In this document: one piece after another, positions 55,019 through 64,000 of the stretch
How the letters are laid out: the number at the start of each line of letters is the position of its first letter
Numbering within the stretch: position 1 is the stretch's first letter
Assembly (NCBI GenBank): GCA_024195265.1
Contig: JAJLRJ010000005.1
Coordinates: 16,729,536 to 16,793,535, forward strand
Length of the DNA: 64,000 nucleotides
Reading direction: 5' to 3'
Source: Dendrophyllia cribrosa
Taxonomy: Eukaryota; Cnidaria; Anthozoa; Scleractinia; Dendrophylliidae
The notes under the pieces: model-generated
What the model saw: only the letters and a program-made list of their open reading frames with translations
Told to the model about the DNA's origin: nothing
Database searches by the model: none
Position numbers and translations under genes: made by a program

Positions 55019-56978
55019 GGCCTAGTTTATACGTCGAATTTAATTCACATTAAATTCGTCGTTTAGTCGACGTAAAGTGCTGTCCGATTTAGACGACAAA
55101 TTTAATCCTGCCTGCTCAGGTGGAGACTTAAGTGTTTTTGACCAGCAGCCGCAAGTAAACATGGCGAGGTTTACTAAGGCGTTGTTGCTGGCTATAATAT
55201 CGAGCGAAAGGCAAAGGAGAATATACCTGCCAAGTCTCACGCCTGCGAGTCCAAATCTCCGATCTCACGCCTACTCACGCCTATGGAGCAATTTCTCACG
55301 CTTCACTTACAGATTTGAGCTATCAGCCTTAACTGATCGCATGATCCAATTAAAAATGTAGTTACGTTCATGAAAATATGGCACTTTTTTGTAGGTTTTT
55401 ATCGTTCTGAACATTACAATTTCAGCTGGATGTTATTAAACGGACTCTGGGAAACTTCCGAATTCTTCGGAACATCTTCGGACATCTTCGGAACAGATCG
55501 GGTTCTCATCGGGTTTGGTCGGGTCGGCTTCGGAAATCCTGGCACTCCCACGAAAAAATTCTCACGCCTATCACTCGGAAAAAGTTGCAACAACTGGTCA
55601 TGATAAGGAAAAGGCTTCTTGCCCGAGTTTGTTTACTGCTATGTTTGTTGTTGCAGTCAGTTGAAGATGAAAGTGTACGTTTTCGTAGTTGTCGTCGTTT
55701 GTCTAGAAGTTCAGGATGGTGGGAAGTAGTCTGAGCAACATACAGTGAAGCAAGGTTCAAGAAGACCTTTCGAGTAACAAGAAAAACATTTGACTTCATT
55801 TTGAAGCGGATTCGAGCTGACATCGAGAAAAACACAGTCACACAGCTCCCGGTATCACCTGAATGCAGGCTAAGCAATTTGCCTTTACAGGCTTGGTAGA
55901 GATGATTACTTAATATACCATTGCCGAATTGTTTGATCTCGGTGTTACAACCGTTCACAACATAGTCAAAGAGGTATGTGAAGCAATTATCAAAAATTTG
56001 TTGAAAGTGTCAGTGCAAGAACATTTCCCCTCTACTATCCAGAATTTTAATGACAAAATGGTTGATATGGAAACGCTTTGGCAGTTCCCTTGTAGCTGGG
56101 GGGCAATCGATGGATGCCACATTTCTATTCAGTGCCCCCCAGGGGGACCAAATGCCTGCAAGGAGTATCATAACTTCTATTCAATTGTCATGATGGCAAT
56201 TGTCGATGCAAAGGATCGCTTTATTTGGGCAAGTGTTGGTTTCCCTGGAATCTCGCATGATTCTGTAATTTTGCAGTCAACTGAATTATGGCATGAGATT
56301 ACTGAAAACAATGTTATACCTTCGATGGCAAAAACAATTGATTTTAGGTGATCCAGCTTTTTCATTTAGAATTTGGCTTATGAAACCCTATACTCATGCC
56401 AATCTAACACCTGAAGAGGCTAATTTTACGAGGATAATTTTTTAATTTTTTAATAATTTTTTAAGAGGCTAATTTTATCTTTTTTTAATTTTAAAAGCCT
56501 ACGCTTTTGTTTTCCTCTCATCCAATCGTAGTTTCGTTACTTTCAGCAACCGAGCCCTCGAATCGGACACATACACTCTTTCCACAGCTTATATACACAA
56601 GTTTTCCTCCAGAGAGCCATTTTTAATTTTACTCGACTAAACATGGGAAAAGAATCAAAATGGCGCGAACTTGTGCTCTCGCGCATTGAAGGATAGGCTG
56701 CCGGCTCAAATTTTGAACGTTATAATAATTTACTTTACATTAACATAATGTATGCATTCAATTCAATGCGTCGTTAGCGCGACGTCTGAAACGAGACGCT
56801 CTACAGACGTTTTATCCGTCTGGTCAAGACGGATAAAACGTCTTGGACGAATTTAATTCTTCAGACGAATTTAATTCATTTTATACGTCGGGGAATCGTC
56901 GAATTTAATTGCATGGGAGGCTTTGAATTAAAAACGTCTGAATTAAATTCGACGATTGCGCGACGTATAAACAGGGCC
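55019..56978 (+). mobile_element. PIF/Harbinger transposon, decayed
   Basis: Ends ggcctagtttatacgtcg and its near-complement cgacgtataaacagggcc, flanked by TAA (55016-55018 and 56979-56981), the 3-bp target typical of this superfamily. It contains a broken transposase (55657-56440) on the plus strand. Subterminal gaatttaattc and gacgtc motifs recur near the right end (56780-56960). Confidence 0.85.
55657..56440 (+). pseudogene. PIF/Harbinger transposase (DDE), broken
   Basis: Coding resumes after a ttgcag acceptor at 55656. The N-terminal helical region is FKKTFRVTRKTFDFILKRI with PVSPECRL, and a helix-turn-helix segment is AELFDLGVTTVHNIVKEVC. The DDE core has CSWGAIDGCHISI (first Asp, about 56096-56130), YSIVMMAIVDAKDRF (second Asp) and ASVGFPGISHDSVI. 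The third acidic residue region begins (LMKPYTHANLTPEEANF), but the sequence ends near 56440 in AT-rich DNA. There is an in-frame TGA near 55732, a shift near 55870 and another at 56345. It would catalyse cut-and-paste transposition; this copy cannot. Confidence 0.85.
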
Positions 56979-56981
56979 TAA

Positions 56982-57099
56982 CTTTTCTATTTCTCTCGGA
57001 GAAAAAGTACCTTTCAAACGGTTCAACAGGTACCTTAAGACAGACGCGGTTCCTTCCATCCCAGCGAAGCCTACACGAAGAGACAGCGACAAAAATTAA
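56982..57099 (+). CDS. THAP-domain reading frame, second part
   Basis: Joins 55018 in phase if the PIF/Harbinger element and one TAA copy are removed. It reads about 38 codons to TAA at 57097-57099. It contains FNRYLKTDAVPSI, the AVPTxF-type motif that closes THAP domains. This confirms that the THAP frame was continuous before the insertion. Confidence 0.75.
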
Positions 57100-60000
57100 G
57101 ACCAGTAACAAAAACACTCCTCGCCAAAAGCGTGCGAGCTAAGTGTTTTAATATTAACAATTTTATGTTCCTTTATAGATAAGCTTTAAATCAATAGGAT
57201 GTGAACGCCCACTGTACTTTCATTCTAACTTTGTACAGTTTTATTTGTACTTTTATCTTGGCCGATTATTTTTGGCTTGCTATTTAGGCAGATCAACAAT
57301 TTGTCTTTCTATTTACTACTAAAGGCTAATTCGGCACGCGTGCCTGCTTTTTAGACAACTCATATTTACAACAATGTCACGCCGGTTTATATGTTGACGA
57401 TCAGATTTCGCTAGCTACTGTAGAACCTCATCGAAAAAGTGCAAGAATTGTCAGTGTAAAATGCTTTTCTTTCACAATCAAAACACGCGATTCTCTGTTT
57501 ATTGTATGTCTATGGAAGAAGATGGCACGTAAAATTCCGTGCGTAAACACAACATGAGATTTTATTCGATAAGGCGCTTCCGGAGAAAAAGACTGATTGC
57601 ACAATAAATTTCACGTATTTTAAAAATAAATGAACAGCCTAACATGAAAAATATTACTGAAGAAAATATTGTGATTTACCCCAATAATATCTACAGTAGC
57701 GACAAATTGTAAAACATAACAATGTTCAAAAATATGTTTGTGGTAAAGGGTCATGCAATTACATTTTATCTCGCTAATATTTTTACTCGCTTATTTGTTG
57801 GATGACCTCTCGGAGGACGTTTGTAACTCCTTCCACTAGAATCCTTCAGAAGTGGACAGACCTGAAGAAGGACACTCCTATGTGTTATTGGGCCGACCGT
57901 TATCTTTGTGTTCCGTAATGCAATTTACGTGTTCGATGCTTCCGTCGAACAGAAGTTTTCCTAGCACTGGAGTGACCTCCTTACAACAACGAAATTATTT
58001 TGCACCAATAAGAGTTTCTCTTCTGCATTTACCGAATTTGCACCAATTTTACGACTGATAACTAAGTCGCTGTCTCACATTTTAACTACATAACAATAAC
58101 AATAATAAATCCGTGATACTAACCATTCCGTGACAGGAATGCCCCCCTCATATCTTGCCGCTAACAATGCTGGAGTTAGTCAGTCTTCATCCCCATCTAC
58201 AACTACTTCTTCGCCATCTTCCGTGGCGTTCGCAAGGGGCTCATTTTGATAAGGAACTGATACATTGGATGAGAAGAAATCCATTTCTTCTTTATTGTCG
58301 TCAAGACTATTAATTTCAGAGACTTCTCACTCAGAATTCTCATCGCTGTCCATGTTGTTTTTCCAAAACGAAGGCGGCAAATGACCCCAAATGCTTCAAA
58401 TGGCGGGTCTTTTAAATTCATCTGCAATGGTTATTACGTCACGACTCGTCCATATTATGTCTCCATATTATGTCCCACAATTTTGATCGAAATAGGGTGG
58501 AAGAAAGCGCGTTTTTTTGGAAGGAAATTTTCAATTTGTTCACGTTTGTATTAATAATTCCTATTTTTCATTAGTTTTACTTCAAAATAAAAACATTTTT
58601 CATTTCAAGTCATAGACACTTTAAATATCAATAAAGATAGTAATTATTTTTAATCTCCGTACATCTTTCCCAAATTTCGATTGATAAGAAAATTGCCATT
58701 GTAATGCCATACAAGTCATTGCTCATGACTTTTATTGATTTGGTGGCTCCTAAGTCCTGTGACTGCAATGTCTAACTCCACGATTAGACCTACAGGTATT
58801 TTCAATCTTTCTCTCAATGTCTCTACCCTGCCAAGACCCATATCCAGTTGACTGGTGCGACTCGCATTTTGTCCTAGTATACTGAATAAACACAGGCAGC
58901 AATTCGCCTCGCATTATCCCACCCCATGTAGCCACAAAGCCATTGTATACTCCATCTGTATGCTATACCTCATATAAATATGAAACAGACAATTTGTAAA
59001 CAAGTTAAATTATATATATGATGCAACTGTCAGAAACAAAACACACGAGAAGACATACAGGTCAAACCCTTTCTGAAGTGATGCTACTTTTCCCGCCAAA
59101 AAACATCAACTCCAATAGACCATTCAGCAGCTTTACACATATTTCCTATCACGTCTTTACTATATTTACCTATCAAGGGCACCCAACTTTTCCAATTCTT
59201 CGTTTTCACGCATTAACGAGATGGCTTTAAGAGCCCTTTGATTTAATTCATTTATTTATCCGGGGACATTTGATTAGCATAAATACACACTGTGGCTAGT
59301 TTAAACACTACCCTGGCCCTGACATGAGTTACTTATTACCAAGCTGTAGCAAAAGTATTACAAAAAAATAAATGTTAGAAAATTTTTGGCCAATCCCCCC
59401 CCCCCCCCCCCAATTTGAATATTTGTGAAATAGTTTCCACCTGTGTAATCTGTAGTTTTGATCATACTTGAAAGAGAAATTACATGTTGACACCATGCAT
59501 ACAGTGTAAAAGCTGAAAGGGTACCCAGATAAAAATGTTATGGTAAGGAGCCAAGTTCCCTGTAAAACTATCGCTGTTCTGTGATAATACATGTATTTTC
59601 AGAGGGTTAAATTTATATCAATAAACATCAATCTAAAGTATCCTCAATATCAGTCAAGCCTAAAGAAAGTCTACTGGTAAAGCACCCGGATCCATATCAT
59701 TTTCTTGGGAGTATAATTTAGGATTTTCCTTATCTACAATCATAGACAAAAGTGTTGGGAAGATTGGTAGTTTTTACTAATATTCTCTTTCTCTCCCCTC
59801 CCCCTGTTACAATGTTGTGTATAACGGGACATGTTTAGTGCGTAATTGTTCGCTGAGATCCCAACATTGGATAGGGGGGTAGGGGGGGGGGGACTTAAAA
59901 ATGTAACTAATTATTTCTATTTTATATAAGAAGAACATTGATGTAATTCCCCACTGATGCTATTCATTTTCACAACCTTCCCAACTACTTTTGTCTGTAA

Positions 60001-60239
60001 TTGTAGCTTACATCTTAGGCATTCAAACATTGGGAGAGTTAAACCTAATGTTTTGTATAAGCCAAGTTTAATTTCCTTACATGTCGGTGTTGTATTAAAA
60101 CTGTTCATACTCAGTACCGTGAAATTTGGCCATCTCACTCTGAACCCATTGTTGCTGGTGTAAAGGCTGATCGGCTGTTCTCCATTCGTTTGAGCGTTAT
60201 TTGTCATGAGTGTTTTCTTGCCGCCTCTCGTTGCGTCTA
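57100..60239. other. Mostly non-coding stretch
   Basis: No gene with recognisable domains. Short minus-strand frames at 58203-58427 and 58750-58935 have ordinary composition but no motif; the second (MATWGGIMRGELLPVFIQYT at its start) could be a fragment of a decayed gene. C or G runs lie at 59394-59411 and 59874-59891. Confidence 0.45.
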
Positions 60240-60245
60240 ACAAAA

Positions 60246-60540
60246 TCATTTTGTCCGACAACTTCGGTGTCGTCTCTCCTGATCGGTTTCGTTCAGAATT
60301 CTAATGGCGGCATTTTGTCGAAGCGTTTGTAGTCGCTGATTTCGTTCCTGTTCATTCTCATTACTCAATCGGTGTGCCTGGGCTGTTCGAAGTCTTTGCA
60401 ATCGATGCACGATGTTCTCTCTGCTCCGTGGTTTCTTAATGTCGTGGTCTTCTTCTTCGTTGCTCGCGCTGAATTTCAAGTCGCCGTTCTCGCTACATCC
60501 AGCGGAGTTTCGGTAGTAAATCTTCTTGGGCGAGGATTTC
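60246..60540 (-). CDS. Gln/Arg-rich 24-residue repeat frame, possibly Helitron-related
   Basis: Minus-strand frame of about 95 codons. It contains at least two units of about 24 residues, first HRLQRLRTAQAHRLSNENEQ, then QRLQTLRQNAAIRILNETDQ, with conserved ER and RL positions predicting one long helix. Similar R/Q/E repeats are found at the N-terminus of Helitron or PIF1-helicase-type ORFs in invertebrates (recalled, not searched). No helicase or Rep domain follows here. A second minus-strand frame (59917-60261) overlaps its end in another phase and may be its continuation after a shift. Weak but non-random. Confidence 0.4.
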
Positions 60541-60836
60541 TAGCCACTTGTTAAATCCAGCATTGTTGTGTTTGCTGTTCTATCTCATTTGCATGAGAAA
60601 TTGGTCGTGTTTCACCGACAAAAAACATTTTTTTTTCACAGACAATGAATCAACACTTCAGCTCTTCATGAACAAACGACTGGATAAACATGAAAGTGCG
60701 ACATCGCCGCGCCAGCGGTCGAGATTCCTTTTATAGGCCTCGACGTCACACTGGATGACGTCATTGGAGCCTTGACGCGGTTTTGTTGCTAGGCAACTGC
60801 AGGACGCGCGATCCCCACGCGCGACAAATTTATAAA

Positions 60837-60875
60837 CCTCGCTACGTTCGGCCCTCGCTTCGCGAGGAATACTAT
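60837..60875. repeat. Short stem-loop repeat
   Basis: cctcgctacgttcggccctc followed by gcttcgcgagg forms a local hairpin, in a CpG-rich patch downstream of a cgcgcg segment. Confidence 0.4.
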
Positions 60876-62840
60876 ATTATTGGGGGGTCTGGGCGCTATA
60901 TATATGGACCCAACACAAGCAAAGGAGACTTTTGTCGCGCATGCGCATAATCGACCTTGAAATGGGGTGAATTTTATTCGAAACGCGGGAAAAGAAGAGA
61001 CGGCTGCCATCGCGTCGACAATATTGTCTTTCATTCAGTTTTGTCGTTTGTTTGAAGGAAAACGACGCGATAACCATGAAAACTGCTTTGGTATTTGAAA
61101 ACTTTGAGTATCGTTTATAATTTGTGCCCGAGACTACTTCAGCATAAAGGAATGGCATGGCAAGGGATCGAAAATCTAACGAACCCGACTTGTCAAAAAC
61201 TACCACGATCAACGAAGAAACGTTCGAGACACAGGGAGACGTTTTGCCTTCCTGACACTTCCCTTCGTTGTTATCAGAGTCTTCAACGTAAGGAAAAGTG
61301 CTGTTTGCCAATAAAGTAAGTTGCACTTGACTTAAAATGTTTATTTTTTTGGTGTATTATAGGATAGTTTGCGCTTGAAACGAAAACAAAGCTAATCCTT
61401 TTTCAAGAGATAATATAAAAAAGGCGTCTGACTCAAAAATGACATCTTATTTTACTTTAAAGATTTCTAATACTTAAAAAAAAAGAAAGAAGTCAAGGTA
61501 ACACGTTAAAGTTTTTTTCAAAAAATAATTAAGGTGACAGTTTTTGCCTTAAAGCGAAAACGTTTTTCCCAAACGCAAGCATTTACCCGCCCCGCAGAAA
61601 CAGAGAGAGCAAAATATTTCTATAAAAAAAAATTTGCTTATAGCATTCGGACTTTTGTCGTGGGCTTTGGTACAAGAAATCCCTTTTCCTGGTAACAGTT
61701 TATTTATCAAGAAAGCAGCTTGTGAATAGAAGCTAATAATTGAAATGGCATGGCTCATCACAGAGACCAACACGATGCACGCTGTCAATTTACAAACCGA
61801 CAAATTTTCGTCCCGATAAGACCCCAAGTCTTCCTGAATCCTGTTAACTATTTAGTTAGTTTTGACGTCTGGGAATGTCAGTCCTGTAAGAATACGAAAT
61901 ATCCGATGTTTTCACCGATCCTTTGATCGCATTGCTTTCAATTGTGTCATTACATGTCTTTGGAATGATGCGCGTGCAAACAATTTTGAGTAACAGAACT
62001 CAAATCTTGTTGGTAACCAGGTATTCTCCTGTCAAAATATTCTTAAATAGTCTGTGGTACAGCGATCGCTTTTAATCGATAGGAGATCAATTATGGAAGA
62101 ATTGAAAGGCCACAACATAAGAAACTTAAAAGTGGCAAGGCGCGCTAAAACGAGCAATGAAAGCGATCCGATTGCAACATAAAAATTAGACTCTAGACAA
62201 CTCGTCTCATTTTTGCAGTGATTTTGGGCCTGAAAATCTGCAAAAAGCGCGCCTTGAAAGCTGGTTTTAAAATAAAAATATATTCATAAATAACATATGT
62301 AGAAATTTAATAAAAATAATCAGACTCAATTTTTTTGTCTGTATTCATTATTTAATAATGATTGTTACAGTATGTACATGTCTACATTACTATTTACAAT
62401 CATGTGCATAACAATTGCTCTACTTTCTTTACAGTGCAGGCTTCACATTAAATATTTACTTACAGTTTTTGTACATATATCAGAAAATTATGTTAAAATT
62501 TACAAGAGGTACATACAAACGCTTTCTTTTACTTTGTGATATTTATAGGGAAAAAATTCTAGCAGTTCCAACACTTTATTTTGCCAATGAACCACTGAAA
62601 GTTAAAGTTGTTTGACATAAAAAGACTGAATGAATAATCATGTCATCTTCAGGAAATGACTAAAACTGCCTTTATCAAAGCACATGTAACTTACACCATT
62701 GTGCAGGAAATATACTTCCCACCATGAAACATCACTGGAAATACAAAGGGGGATGGGGGGGGTGGGGGAGAGGGTCTCTAAAACCAAAGTTTTCAAATAC
62801 AATAATTTATTAAGTGTCAATGTATTTAGGATGAAAGTGC
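60876..62840. other. Non-coding stretch
   Basis: No supported gene. A 149-residue minus-strand open frame (60877-61326) shows no domain and spans AT-rich and GC-rich parts with no coding signature I can defend. Confidence 0.45.
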
Positions 62841-63082
62841 CAATAGTCCATTTTACAGTTGTCTTCTTAGTGTCCTGGCCTTTGAGTGGAAGCAAGGCTG
62901 AAGGTGACCTTGCTATGATACAGACCTTGGAGCTTTTCAGATGTAAGTTTAGCTAGTTAGCATGAGAAAAACATTAACATATGAAAGGCAGAAAGGTTTG
63001 TATCAAAGCAAGGTCACCTTCAGCCTCGCTTCCACTCAAAGGTATGGTCACCAAGCACACAACTGTAAAAAGGACTATTGGG
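62841..63082. repeat. Inverted repeat with 80-bp arms
   Basis: Arms 62841-62921 and about 62997-63082 pair well, sharing gcaaggtcaccttcagcct and cactcaaagg. The centre is about 75 bp. Ends are not sharply defined; probably an old MITE. Confidence 0.65.
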
Positions 63083-63597
63083 GGTCACAATGTAAATAGG
63101 AGAAAGCAACATCTCACATTGAACATATAAACATTTTAAAAATCCAAACTGGAAGGAGGCAAGCCAGTTGCCTATACACAATTGTGGCCAAGAAGTTAAA
63201 CTTGGGTCTACCGTGAACAACTCCATCCCTTTGTGGGAAGGATACTTTCTGAAGGAACATGATGACAGGGACATTCCACTTTTTAGCCGCACCCCCTCCC
63301 CCCAAGGAAGGCATGTTTTTGCAAGGGAGGGTTGACAAAAAATCAACCCTTCGAATTTCATTTTTCAAAGGGCGCGGACAATAAATTGAGGGTTCGGATT
63401 CCTGCCATCTTTAGGGGTGGGTGGGTGGGTGGGGATAACAAATGGAACATCCCACAGCTATCGAAGCACAATTTTTGTGCAAGTCAAGGCTATGCAATGA
63501 CAGTAATTGAATAATAATAAGAATAAAATAATCTGAAAGCAACAACAGTATCTGCAGGCAATATTTTGGGACCATTTTTAATACTAATATCAAAAAG

Positions 63598-63960
63598 TGA
63601 TTTTTATCTCGTTAATGCGCTTGCGCGTAAACGAGATGTACGATTCACTACGAAAAAAAGGGGCAAAAGTTGTTAACAAAGGTTCTTTGTTTAGTTTGTT
63701 AACATTTGTCCGGGGGGGGTTACTTATTTCTTTTTTATAGAAGCTATATTAGGGCACCGAGGATATGGTTGGTTAAACAGGTTAGGATTTCAAGAAGTGC
63801 GTCACATACCGCCACTAAAATTTTTGAGGGGCACCCCCGGACCTATTGTTAATTTCCCTAGGGTATTGAATTGAACTTGTTATGTCTTACGTTACGTTAC
63901 CACAAAGGTATTACAGTTCTTAGAGCTATGACCTCACCACAAGGGTATTACAGTTCTTAT
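63598..63960 (+). repeat. Second copy of the hairpin-led repeat at 49379
   Basis: Starts with the same type of palindrome (atctcgttaatgcgcttgcg, then cgtaaacgagat) and follows the 49.4-kb copy to at least 63940, with more than ten percent differences by eye. Confidence 0.8.
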
Positions 63961-64000
63961 TTACAGTGAGTTGCGCTTTGACATTTTTCGCGTACAGTTC

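Noticed and set aside
60877..61326. 149-residue minus-strand protein
   Set aside because: No recognisable motif; length is possible by chance in this local composition.

Overview
The window looks like nuclear DNA of an invertebrate animal, most likely an anthozoan cnidarian (coral or sea anemone relative). The evidence is AT-rich sequence, short exons bounded by GT and AG, no operon structure, and a repeat mix of MULE, PIF/Harbinger, DIRS, Penelope, CR1/L2-like and RTE-like elements with many short inverted-repeat elements. The species call is inference. I see no rRNA, no CRISPR array and no bacterial gene. Two short exon pairs (15601-15955 and 40753-41343) look like the starts of spliced genes of unknown function, and there is one THAP-domain reading frame (54759-57099). 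Most other coding sequence comes from mobile elements.

Layout. 0.5-1.4 kb: a TTAA-flanked non-autonomous element. 2.5-10.6 kb: a complete Mutator-like (MULE) transposon with near-identical terminal inverted repeats, a perfect 9-bp target duplication and a multi-exon transposase carrying one frameshift; it sits inside an older broken integrase-like gene. 12.5-14.4 kb: a broken RTE-like LINE with a TAAG/TAGG tail. 15.6-16.0 kb: a two-exon gene start. 17.3-18.8 kb: a CR1/L2-like LINE. 19.6-25.1 kb: small inverted-repeat elements and a dispersed repeat family present in several copies.

25.2-33.1 kb is a nest. A foldback element with a tRNA-His-like module received two DIRS-type elements in tandem, and these carry further small transposons. 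The empty site for the DIRS pair is still readable in the opposite foldback arm. 33.8-35.6 kb: a 1.84-kb foldback flanked by TTAA. 36.4-36.9 kb: a 5'-truncated Penelope element with an intact GIY-YIG nuclease end, a hammerhead-like motif and a 10-bp target duplication; its empty site is also in the window. 38.2-40.3 kb: a broken THAP plus YqaJ-nuclease gene between 250-bp direct repeats.

40.6-51 kb: the second gene start, then small elements and repeats. 51.3-52.7 kb: a foldback whose arms are built from a 16-bp minisatellite. 52.9-54.8 kb: two abutting small elements and a large palindrome. 54.8-57.1 kb: a THAP reading frame interrupted at a TAA by a decayed PIF/Harbinger transposon. 57-64 kb: mostly non-coding, with one Gln/Arg-rich repeat-coding frame on the minus strand and a copy of a repeat also seen at 49.4 kb.

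The genes do not form a pathway. The window is best read as a layered record of transposition, in which insertion order and empty sites can often be read directly.
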